A stretch of DNA of 64,000 bases from Bacteroides intestinalis DSM 17393 (GTDB lineage: Bacteria > Bacteroidota > Bacteroidia > Bacteroidales > Bacteroidaceae). The translations under genes and the position numbers were made by a program. Positions 18,126 through 25,530 of the stretch are shown here, in pieces (the stretch's first letter is position 1; each line of letters opens with the position of its first letter). The DNA is taken from NCBI RefSeq assembly GCF_000172175.1, contig NZ_ABJL02000006.1, forward strand, positions 510,966 through 574,965, in the 5' to 3' direction. The notes below the pieces were generated by a model that was not told the DNA's origin, made no database searches, and saw only the letters and a program-made list of their open reading frames with translations.

Positions 18126-18171
18126 CAATTGACAGTTAATAGTTGAATAATGATAATTAGATAGTTGATAC

Positions 18172-18912
18172 ATGTTTAAAAGAATTCTATTGTCTATCGT
18201 CCTACTGCTCGTCATCGCCTATCTGGTGGTAGCTCTCTCGGCTTTCAACCGGAAGCCTGCCGGACAGGTGTGCAATGACATGGAATTGGTTATCAAAGAT
18301 ACCGTCTATGCAGGTTTCATCACCAAAAAGGAAGTGGCTGACATATTGGAGAAGAAAGGGATTTATCCTGTTGGTAAACCAATGGATCGCATCCGTAGTA
18401 AAACGCTGGAACGGGAACTTGCCAAACATCCGCTTATCGATGAAGTGGAATGCTACAAGACTCCCAGTGGCAAACTTTGCGTAGAAGTCAGTCAACGTAT
18501 CCCTATCCTGCGAGTGATGAGTGCGAACGGGGAGAACTACTATCTGGACAATAAAGGTACTGTGATGCCACCCGATGCAAAGTGCGTTGCACACCTTGCC
18601 ATAGTGACCGGAAGAGTAGAAAAGTCGTTTGCCATGAGGGATTTATATAAGTTTGGTGTATTTTTGCAGAATAATAAGTTCTGGGAAGCACAGATTGAAC
18701 AGATACATGTGCTGTCGGACAAAGACGTGGAACTGGTGCCTCGCGTAGGCGACCATATTATCTATCTTGGGAAGTTGGATGGTTTTGAGCGTAAACTCGA
18801 ACGGATGAAAGCTTTTTATGAAAAAGGTTTAAATCAGGTAGGATGGAACAAATATTCCCGCATTAGCGTTGAATTTAGTAACCAGATTATCTGTACAAAG
18901 CGAGAGAACTAA
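18172..18912 (+). CDS. ftsQ: Cell division protein FtsQ
   Basis: Bitopic division protein, 246 residues. A short cytoplasmic N-terminus and one membrane anchor (about 5-25) are followed by a periplasmic region with a degenerate POTRA-like segment (about 45-110) and the FtsQ beta domain. Primary conservation is low; the call rests on topology, length and position between murC and ftsA. A 109-bp spacer with GTACGATT direct repeats and no gene separates it from ftsA. Confidence 0.88.
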   Translation: MFKRILLSIVLLLVIAYLVVALSAFNRKPAGQVCNDMELVIKDTVYAGFITKKEVADILEKKGIYPVGKPMDRIRSKTLERELAKHPLIDEVECYKTPSGKLCVEVSQRIPILRVMSANGENYYLDNKGTVMPPDAKCVAHLAIVTGRVEKSFAMRDLYKFGVFLQNNKFWEAQIEQIHVLSDKDVELVPRVGDHIIYLGKLDGFERKLERMKAFYEKGLNQVGWNKYSRISVEFSNQIICTKREN

Positions 18913-19021
18913 TGTACGATTTGACGATGTCGGACGTACGATTAATATCAGACGTCCCCATACATTGATTTACAGAGTAATCTTAATCGTAAATAGAAAA
19001 TTGTAAAATAGGAATATATTT

Positions 19022-20446
19022 ATGGCAACAACAGAATTTATCGCCGCTATCGAGTTGAGTTCTTCCAAGATTTCCGGTATCGCAGGAAAGAAGAACAGTG
19101 ACGGAAGCATACAAGTGCTGGCTTATGCGCGTGAAGATGCCGCTTCTTTTATCCATAAAGGAGTCATCTACAACATTGATAAGACCGCACAGGCTCTGAC
19201 TTCCATCATCAACAAGCTGGAAAGCCAGTTGAACAACTCCATTGCCAAAGTATACGTAGGCATTGGCGGACAGTCTTTGCGCACGGTAAAGAATGCGGTA
19301 AGCCGTGTGCTGGAAGAGGAAGGGATTATCTCACAAGAGTTGGTAGACGCTATCAGCGACGAAAACCTCGAAGTCCCCCTGATGGACATGAGTGTGCTGG
19401 ATGTCGCCCCGCAGGAATATAAAATAGATAATAACCTTCAAGCCGACCCGGTAGGTGTGGCAGGCAAGCGTATCACGGGAAACTTCCTGAATATTGTGGC
19501 CCGTGCTTCACTTAAGAAGAATCTGGAACACAGCTTTGAACAGGCTAAAATAGAAATAGCCGACCTGCTCATCGCTCCGATAGCATTGGCGAATGCCGTG
19601 CTGACGGAAAGTGAGATGCGTTCAGGTTGTGCATTGGTGGATTTCGGTGCAGATACAACGACTGTATCGGTTTATAAAAATAACATGCTCCGCTTCCTCA
19701 GTGTATTGCCACTGGGTGGAAACAATATTACCCGTGACATCACTGCCCTGCAAATGGAAGAGGCCGAAGCTGAACAACTGAAAAAGAAGTACGGCGATAT
19801 GCTCTATGAAGAAGAGGAAACAGAGACACCCGCAGTCTGCACTTTGGAAGACGGTCGCAACATCGAACTTAACGTATTGAATGATATCATCGATGCACGC
19901 GCCGAAGAAATCCTTGCCAATGTATGGAACCAGCTTCAATTGTCAGGATACGAGGATAAACTATTATCCGGTATCATTTTCACCGGTGGAGGTGCCAACC
20001 TGAAAAACCTGGAAGAAGCATTCCGTAAACGTAGCAAGGTTGAGAAAGTGAAGACCACCAAATTTGTTCATAGCAGCATCCACGGCTTCAATGATGTGCT
20101 GAAGAAAGACTGTATGCAGAATACTTTGCTCGGACTGCTTGCTGCCGGAAATGAAAACTGCTGCCTGCAAGAGATGAAACCCGCCGTTACGACTACTGCT
20201 ACTCCTACACAACCCGTTGATATGTTCGGCGATGACGAAGCCCTGAAAGAACAGGAAGCTGCCGCCCGCGCTGCCAAGGCCCAACGTGAAAAAGAAGAGA
20301 AAGAACGCCGTGAACGGGAACGTAAGGAGAAAGAGCGTAAAGAGAAAGAAGAGAAAAAGAAAAAGAAGAAAGAAGGTCCCAGCTGGTTTGAAAAGACCTT
20401 CAACAAGCTTTCCAATGAAATTTTCTCGGATGACGATTTGAAATAA
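19022..20446 (+). CDS. ftsA: Cell division protein FtsA
   Basis: Actin-like ATPase that tethers FtsZ to the membrane. 474 residues. The N-terminal phosphate loop region is AAIELSSSKISGIAG. The SHS2/1C domain lies at about 80-165, DFGADTTTVSVY forms the second phosphate loop and GIIFTGGGANLKNL the adenosine motif. A long Lys/Glu-rich segment of about 50 residues (roughly 405-455) precedes the C-terminal amphipathic tail (SWFEKTFNKLSNEIF), the likely membrane-targeting helix. The charged linker is longer than in proteobacterial FtsA. Confidence 0.96.
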   Translation: MATTEFIAAIELSSSKISGIAGKKNSDGSIQVLAYAREDAASFIHKGVIYNIDKTAQALTSIINKLESQLNNSIAKVYVGIGGQSLRTVKNAVSRVLEEEGIISQELVDAISDENLEVPLMDMSVLDVAPQEYKIDNNLQADPVGVAGKRITGNFLNIVARASLKKNLEHSFEQAKIEIADLLIAPIALANAVLTESEMRSGCALVDFGADTTTVSVYKNNMLRFLSVLPLGGNNITRDITALQMEEAEAEQLKKKYGDMLYEEEETETPAVCTLEDGRNIELNVLNDIIDARAEEILANVWNQLQLSGYEDKLLSGIIFTGGGANLKNLEEAFRKRSKVEKVKTTKFVHSSIHGFNDVLKKDCMQNTLLGLLAAGNENCCLQEMKPAVTTTATPTQPVDMFGDDEALKEQEAAARAAKAQREKEEKERRERERKEKERKEKEEKKKKKKEGPSWFEKTFNKLSNEIFSDDDLK

Positions 20447-20466
20447 ACTCAATAAAATAAGGAACT

Positions 20467-21786
20467 ATGGACGATATAGTACAATTCGATTTCCCGACAG
20501 ACTCACCGAAGATCATCAAAGTGATTGGTGTAGGTGGTGGTGGTGGTAACGCCGTGAACCACATGTACCGGGAAGGCATACACGACGTGACGTTCGTTCT
20601 GTGCAACACAGACAACCAAGCGTTGAAAGAGTCTCCCGTCCCCGTAAAATTGCAACTGGGGCGTTCTATCACCGAGGGACTAGGTGCCGGAAACCGTCCC
20701 GAACGTGCCCGCGAAGCCGCCGAAGAAAGTAGTGAAGAAATCAAAGCGCTACTGAACGACGGTACAAAAATGGTATTCATCACTGCCGGAATGGGTGGCG
20801 GAACAGGTACGGGCGCTGCTCCCGTCATAGCCCGCATAGCCAAAGAAATGGACATCCTTACGGTCGGTATCGTCACCATACCTTTCATCTTCGAAGGTGA
20901 AAAGAAGATTATCCAGGCACTGGACGGTGTGGAGCGTATCGCCCAACATGTAGATGCTCTACTGGTTATCAATAACGAACGCTTGCGTGAGATATATTCC
21001 GACCTTACGTTCATGAATGCTTTCGGCAAGGCAGATGATACATTGTCTATCGCTGCCAAAAGTATTGCCGAGATTATCACCATGCGCGGAACAGTGAACC
21101 TTGACTTTGCAGATGTGAAAACCATCCTCAAAGATGGTGGTGTGGCTATCATGAGTACCGGTTTCGGCGAAGGTGAAAGTCGTGTGACCAAAGCTATCGA
21201 CGATGCCCTGCACTCTCCGTTACTGAACAACAACGATATCTTCAATGCCAAGAAGGTGATGCTGAACGTATCCTTCTGCGAAAGTTCCGAGCTGATGATG
21301 GAAGAAATGAACGAGATTCACGAGTTCATGAGCAAATTCCGCGAAGGCGTAGAGGTGATCTGGGGTGTGGCTATGGACAACACATTGGAAGGCAGAGTTA
21401 AGATTACCGTACTTGCCACCGGTTTCGGTGTGGAAGATGTTCCCGGTATGGACAGCGTACTCGAAAAGCGCAGCCAGGAAGAGGAAGAACGCCAGCTTCA
21501 ACTTGAAGAAGAAAAAGAGAAGAATAAAGAGCGTATCCGCAAAGCCTATGGTGAAAGTGCCAGTGGCATCGGTAGCAAAAATATCCGCAAACGTCGCCAT
21601 ATCTATATCTTCAACCCGGAAGACTTGGACAACGCCGACATTATCAGTATGGTAGAAAGTTCACCGACGTATCTGCGCGATAAGAGTACTTTGAGTTCTA
21701 TCAAAACCAAAGCCGCCACCGAAGGGCAGATAGCTACGGAAGAAGCACAGGGAAGTGAAGGCCTGGGAGGTGTGATAACCTTCTAA
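20467..21786 (+). CDS. ftsZ: Cell division GTPase FtsZ
   Basis: Tubulin-like GTPase that forms the Z ring. 439 residues. The nucleotide-binding blocks VIGVGGGGGNAVNHM (about 19-33), NTDNQAL, and the tubulin signature GGGTGTG (about 108-114) are intact. The T7 loop block NLDFADVKTIL follows. After the globular domain (to about 330) comes a charged Glu-rich linker. The segment SSPTYLRDK resembles the conserved C-terminal peptide, but about 30 residues follow it. The gene is 20 bp after ftsA. Confidence 0.98.
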   Translation: MDDIVQFDFPTDSPKIIKVIGVGGGGGNAVNHMYREGIHDVTFVLCNTDNQALKESPVPVKLQLGRSITEGLGAGNRPERAREAAEESSEEIKALLNDGTKMVFITAGMGGGTGTGAAPVIARIAKEMDILTVGIVTIPFIFEGEKKIIQALDGVERIAQHVDALLVINNERLREIYSDLTFMNAFGKADDTLSIAAKSIAEIITMRGTVNLDFADVKTILKDGGVAIMSTGFGEGESRVTKAIDDALHSPLLNNNDIFNAKKVMLNVSFCESSELMMEEMNEIHEFMSKFREGVEVIWGVAMDNTLEGRVKITVLATGFGVEDVPGMDSVLEKRSQEEEERQLQLEEEKEKNKERIRKAYGESASGIGSKNIRKRRHIYIFNPEDLDNADIISMVESSPTYLRDKSTLSSIKTKAATEGQIATEEAQGSEGLGGVITF

Positions 21787-21840
21787 GTTACAAAGCGACT
21801 TCAATTATTAAATGTAAATGGTAAAATAACAAATAGCATT

Positions 21841-22290
21841 ATGGATTTATTTGAAAGAGTCAGCGAAGACATTAAAACCGCAATGAAAGCCAAAGACAAA
21901 GTGGCTCTCGAAACACTGAGAAATATCAAGAAAGTATTCCTGGAAGCAAAAACGGCTCCGGGAGCTAACGATACTCTGACTGACGACGCTGCATTGAAAA
22001 TTATGCAGAAGCTCATGAAACAAGGCAAAGATGCAGCTGAAATATACATCCAGCAAGGTCGCCAGGACTTGGCAGACGAAGAGCTGGCACAGGTAAAGGT
22101 GATTGAGATCTATCTGCCCAAACAAATGTCAGCTGAAGAACTGGAAGCTGCCTTGAAAGAAATTATTGCTGAAACAGGTGCTACCAGTGGTAAAGATATG
22201 GGTAAGGTAATGGGGGTTGCTTCCAAGAAACTTGCCGGACTTGCCGAAGGACGTGCCATTTCTGCCAAAGTAAAAGAATTGCTGGGATAA
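21841..22290 (+). CDS. GatB/YqeY domain protein
   Basis: 149-residue protein of the YqeY family, related to the tail domain of the GatB tRNA amidotransferase subunit. Its cellular role is not settled; tRNA binding has been proposed from the homology. Family features: MKAKDKVALETLRNIK near the start, a helical body, and the C-terminal ATSGKDMGKVMG block. It is 54 bp after ftsZ and directly before a terminator, so it is probably the last gene of the dcw transcript. Confidence 0.9.
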   Translation: MDLFERVSEDIKTAMKAKDKVALETLRNIKKVFLEAKTAPGANDTLTDDAALKIMQKLMKQGKDAAEIYIQQGRQDLADEELAQVKVIEIYLPKQMSAEELEAALKEIIAETGATSGKDMGKVMGVASKKLAGLAEGRAISAKVKELLG

Positions 22291-22313
22291 TCTCCTGTTT
22301 TGTCCCCGTCATT

Positions 22314-22380
22314 GCCCGTGTTTTCGGGAGACAGAAGAAGACAAATCAACTTCTATCTCCCAAAAACACGGCTTCTTTTT
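22314..22380 (+). terminator. Terminator of the dcw operon
   Basis: The arm GCCCGTGTTTTcGGGAGA (from 22314) pairs with TCTCCCAAAAACACGGC (to 22372) with one bulge, and CTTCTTTTT follows. The loop is about 25 bases. Confidence 0.8.
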
Positions 22381-22401
22381 GCATTTTATTGAGTATCATA
22401 A

Positions 22402-22431
22402 TTTTTAATTCAAATACTATCGTTATATTTG
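22402..22431 (+). promoter_or_regulatory. Promoter of the PagL-like gene
   Basis: TATATTTG at 22424-22431 is an exact -7 box. A T-run at 22402-22406 stands in the -33 position, 17 bp upstream. This places the transcript start near 22438 and rules out the in-frame TTG at 22429 as a start codon. Confidence 0.6.
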
Positions 22432-22491
22432 CCACGCATTTTAAGGGAATATCCCCGCATAATAATAAAACTAGAATTCTGGCACAATATC

Positions 22492-23742
22492 ATGAAAAGC
22501 AATATAAAGATATGGAAATTAATAGTCCTTGTGGGGACAATGTTTTTCTTGTCTGACGTTGCTCATGCAAAGAACCGGGCACAAGATAGTATACCGGGAT
22601 ACAAGCCGGATACAGGTTACTTCGCCAAACGCTTTATTCACAGACTGGGAGTAGAATACCGCCCGGGATACATTTTCCAGACCAGTTCTTTTCTGGCAGG
22701 AGATAACTCACAATGGAAGCCTTACGAATGGGGTTATTCAGCCCACTTGAAATATTCATTCCAATTTAAGCCCAATACTTGCGCCGACCGGATTTATGGT
22801 AGCGCCTATCAAGGTATAGGCTTAGGCTATTACGATTTCGGAAACAAAGAAGAATTAGGAAATCCGATTGCCATTTACCTCTATCAGGGAGCACGTATTG
22901 CCCGTATTACTTCGCGACTATCACTCAATTACGAATGGAACTTCGGCTTATCTTTAGGATGGAAACCGTACGACGAATACACCAATCCTCACAATAGTGT
23001 CATCGGTTCGAAGGCAAATGCCTATATCAATGCGGGCATACAATTCAACTGGATGGTTTCACGGGAAATCGACCTGGTTGCCGGAATTACGGGTACCCAT
23101 TTCTCCAATGGCAATACTAAATTTCCCAATGCCGGCCTCAATACAATGGGCTTAAAAGTAGGGGTTATCTACAACTTCAACAGACCTAAAGATGCGCTCA
23201 CCAAGCCTCTATACCAAGCTCCCATTCCAAAGTTCTCACGATACCTCAGCTACGACTTAACCCTGTTCGGCTCATGGAGACGGAAAGGCGTATGGGTAGG
23301 AGAAGGGCAAATTGCTTCACCGGATGCTTATACCGTACTTGGTTTCAATTTCGCCCCCATGTATAACATCGGATATAAATTCCGCACAGGTGTATCATTG
23401 GATGGTGTATATGATGCCAGTTCCAATGTCTACACCATCCCCGGGAACGGCAATGAATGCTACAAACCTTCATTGGAAAAACAGTTAGCTTTAGGTATTT
23501 CCGGACGCGCAGAATATGTAATGCCCTACTTCACAGTAGGTGTGGGCATAGGAGCCAATGTACTGCACGGTGGCGGTGACCATAAAGGTATCTACCAGGT
23601 ATTGACACTCAAAGTGGAGATGACCCGCAGTTCTTATCTGCACATCGGGTATAACCTGAAGAACTTCAGTGACCCGAATTATCTGATGATGGGTATCGGC
23701 TTCCGCTTCAATAACAAGTATCCTACCTTTCACAGAAGATAA
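22492..23742 (+). CDS. PagL-like acyloxyacyl hydrolase family outer-membrane protein, duplicated
   Basis: Likely lipid A 3-O-deacylase-related beta-barrel. 416 residues from the ATG at 22492, with a signal peptide (1-25, ending VAHA). The first half (about 45-235) contains H203-F-S205-N-G, the His-x-Ser motif of PagL, followed by FPNAGLNTMGLKVG, the family's C-terminal strand pattern. The acidic third residue of the PagL triad is not obvious. The second half (about 245-416) ends with a similar strand pattern, HIGYN...PNYLMMGIGF, but has Gly386 where Ser would be. The protein is about twice PagL length and looks like a fusion of two related barrels. Enzymatic activity is inferred only. Confidence 0.72.
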   Translation: MKSNIKIWKLIVLVGTMFFLSDVAHAKNRAQDSIPGYKPDTGYFAKRFIHRLGVEYRPGYIFQTSSFLAGDNSQWKPYEWGYSAHLKYSFQFKPNTCADRIYGSAYQGIGLGYYDFGNKEELGNPIAIYLYQGARIARITSRLSLNYEWNFGLSLGWKPYDEYTNPHNSVIGSKANAYINAGIQFNWMVSREIDLVAGITGTHFSNGNTKFPNAGLNTMGLKVGVIYNFNRPKDALTKPLYQAPIPKFSRYLSYDLTLFGSWRRKGVWVGEGQIASPDAYTVLGFNFAPMYNIGYKFRTGVSLDGVYDASSNVYTIPGNGNECYKPSLEKQLALGISGRAEYVMPYFTVGVGIGANVLHGGGDHKGIYQVLTLKVEMTRSSYLHIGYNLKNFSDPNYLMMGIGFRFNNKYPTFHRR

Positions 23743-23813
23743 AACGCACCATGTCCAAAGGGCTTCCCCACATCCCCAACACATCTCTTGCACATTCCTG
23801 CTTAATCTCACGC

Positions 23814-23901
23814 AAAAGATAGCATCTTTTACATCAAAAGGTGGCATGTTATGCTACAAAAGATGGCATCTTTTACAGCGAAAGATGGTATCTTTTGCAT
23901 C
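23814..23901. repeat. Four tandem 22-bp palindromic repeats
   Basis: Four 22-bp units begin at 23814, 23836, 23858 and 23880. Each is centred on a palindrome close to AAAAGATGGCATCTTTT; unit 2 is the most diverged. They lie between the convergent 3' ends of the PagL-like gene and recO, in a 188-bp gene-free stretch. No clear terminator is seen here, so the array may do that job. Confidence 0.85.
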
Positions 23902-23930
23902 ACAGGTCAGTAAAATATGCAGGAAAGGGT

Positions 23931-24668
23931 TTATTGTTCCGCGTCAAAGAGCTCCTTCAACACCTCAAGAGACTTTAATACGGGAAAGTCAGGCAAGTGG
24001 AGGCGATAATATTCATTCATTATTGTAAGGCAGCGAGTACGTTCGGCGCGGTTCATGGCAAAGAGATGCATTGTTTCATAATTCATGCGCATCAGCATTA
24101 TCAACCGTGAGGCTTCCTCCGGAAGTATATAAGAAGAATGGAGTTGCGGTCGCAAAGGAGTAAAACAAGCATTCAGCATATCAAAATAATCGCCTTTTTG
24201 ATAATCTTCCAGATTAGGATATAATCCCAGGAAGCGGGATAAGCGCATCAGAAATACCAAATGGAAGTTGGCAAAATTATCACGGCACTCATCCAGCCAA
24301 ATAATAGAATGCTGCAAATAAGCAAACAACGGACGGTTTTCAGCCTCCTCACGCACTGCCCGATAAAGAAATTCCGCCAGGAAAAGTGCAATGGAAGACT
24401 TATACGGATCATAAGGAATAGAAGAAAACGGATAGAAAGACTTCGCTTCCGTTATCTTATATATACTGGCATTCGGACGGAAATCAGCTTCCAGTTCCAC
24501 TAAAGCCAATGGTTGGAACAATACCGGTTTCACCGCCGCCTTTCGCGAACGGGGAATCTTTACGATGAACGAAGCACGCCCGACCACCTCTGTATAAATG
24601 TCTGCAATAAGGGAAGTATCGTTATATTTCAGGGTATGCAGCACAATCCCCAGCGTTTTCTGTAACAT
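23931..24668 (-). CDS. recO: DNA repair protein RecO
   Basis: Recombination mediator that works with RecR to load RecA at gaps. 245 residues from the ATG at 24668; a GTG two codons earlier (24674) is in frame. The N-terminal OB-fold opens TLGIVLHTLKYNDTSLIADIYTE and includes the basic KIPRSRKAAVKP. The C-terminal part is helical. The four-Cys zinc motif of some RecO proteins is absent, as in other Bacteroidetes members. A minus-strand -7 box lies 33 bp upstream. Confidence 0.9.
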   Translation of the reverse strand: MLQKTLGIVLHTLKYNDTSLIADIYTEVVGRASFIVKIPRSRKAAVKPVLFQPLALVELEADFRPNASIYKITEAKSFYPFSSIPYDPYKSSIALFLAEFLYRAVREEAENRPLFAYLQHSIIWLDECRDNFANFHLVFLMRLSRFLGLYPNLEDYQKGDYFDMLNACFTPLRPQLHSSYILPEEASRLIMLMRMNYETMHLFAMNRAERTRCLTIMNEYYRLHLPDFPVLKSLEVLKELFDAEQ

Positions 24669-24700
24669 CCGCACTTACTATTTTGGTTTCAATCCGGTAA

Positions 24701-24708
24701 CAAAACTA
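24701..24708 (-). promoter_or_regulatory. -7 box upstream of recO
   Basis: On the minus strand the sequence is TAGTTTTG, an exact TAnnTTTG match 33 bp before the recO ATG. No convincing -33 box is seen. Confidence 0.45.
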
Positions 24709-24868
24709 CGAAAAAAGACGGAAACAGCAGGGATAAAACACGGATAAATAAAAAAATGCAGGCAGACAAGTAAAAAAATGAAAGTTTTTATCCTACTGAT
24801 ATTCAGGTAATAAGCCGCAAATATTAGAATAACCCCGACATATTCCTTTGTTTTTTTCTCATGATTAT

Positions 24869-24899
24869 TTTGCCAATTCAAAAATAGTCCCTACATTTG
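24869..24899 (+). promoter_or_regulatory. Promoter of the tRNA-Glu/rpsT unit
   Basis: TTTG (24869-24872), 19 bp, then TACATTTG (24892-24899). Both match the Bacteroides housekeeping consensus exactly; this is the best promoter in the window. Transcription would start near 24906, about 49 bases before the tRNA. Confidence 0.8.
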
Positions 24900-24954
24900 C
24901 AACCGCAAACGAGAGATAATCTCTCTGCAAGAGCAGAAATGCTCACCAAAGGAT

Positions 24955-25026
24955 GGCCCGTTCGTCTATCGGTTAGGACGCAAGATTTTCATTCTTGAAA
25001 GGGGGGTTCGATTCCCCCACGGGCTA
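24955..25026 (+). tRNA. tRNA-Glu (anticodon TTC)
   Basis: 72-base cloverleaf. The acceptor GGCCCGT pairs with ACGGGCT (one G-T pair). The D arm is GTCT/GGAC, the anticodon arm CAAGA-TTTTCAT-TCTTG gives anticodon TTC, and the T arm is GGGGG-TTCGATT-CCCCC. The discriminator is A and CCA is not encoded. It lies 39 bp upstream of rpsT with no terminator between, so the two are probably transcribed together and processed. Confidence 0.97.
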
Positions 25027-25065
25027 CAACTAAAAAAATAAACGAATTAAAAAAGATTAGTCGAG

Positions 25066-25320
25066 ATGGCAAATCACAAATCATCACTGAAAAGAATCAG
25101 ACAAGAAGAAACTAGAAGACTTCACAACAGATATTATGGTAAGACCATGAGAAATGCTGTTAGAAAGCTTCGTTCTACAACCGACAAGGCAGAAGCTACT
25201 GCAATGTATCCGGGTATAACTAAGATGTTGGACAAATTGGCTAAAACCAATGTGATCCACAAGAACAAAGCAAGCAACTTGAAGTCTAAGTTGGCTCTTT
25301 ACATTAATAAGCTAGGATAA
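25066..25320 (+). CDS. rpsT: 30S ribosomal protein S20
   Basis: Small-subunit protein that binds 16S rRNA. 84 residues, very basic. It opens MANHKSSLKRIRQ and has the S20 pattern of three long helices, ending KASNLKSKLALYINKL. It directly follows tRNA-Glu and is closed by a strong terminator. Confidence 0.97.
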   Translation: MANHKSSLKRIRQEETRRLHNRYYGKTMRNAVRKLRSTTDKAEATAMYPGITKMLDKLAKTNVIHKNKASNLKSKLALYINKLG

Positions 25321-25351
25321 GCTAATTAATATTACACAAAAGAAATATTGG

Positions 25352-25382
25352 AAGGTTGGACTTTTAAGTCCGACCTTTTCTG
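25352..25382 (+). terminator. Terminator after rpsT
   Basis: AAGGTTGGACTT and AAGTCCGACCTT form a stem with one G-T pair and a very small loop. TTTTC follows. Confidence 0.85.
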
Positions 25383-25470
25383 CGTATGGCATATTTATAT
25401 CCCCTATTCCAAACACCTTCCGGAAGAAGCTAAAAAGCTGTAAACGAATGAAATTTATCACGCAGTTTAG

Positions 25471-25501
25471 TTTCGCATCTTACGAATTTTCACTATATTT
25501 G
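25471..25501 (+). promoter_or_regulatory. Promoter of gyrB
   Basis: TTTC (25471-25474), 19 bp, then TATATTTG (25494-25501), an exact -7 box with standard spacing. The start would be near 25508, about 23 bases before the ATG. Confidence 0.7.
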
Positions 25502-25530
25502 CTCTGTTATTTGAATAAGGAAATTAGATT

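Noticed and set aside
22429..22491. TTG start of the PagL-like protein 21 codons upstream
   Set aside because: It overlaps an exact -7 promoter box; the ATG at 22492 gives a clean signal peptide.
23814..23901. CRISPR array
   Set aside because: The 22-bp units are directly adjacent without spacers, are palindromic themselves, and no cas gene is present. The same applies to 61237-61302.
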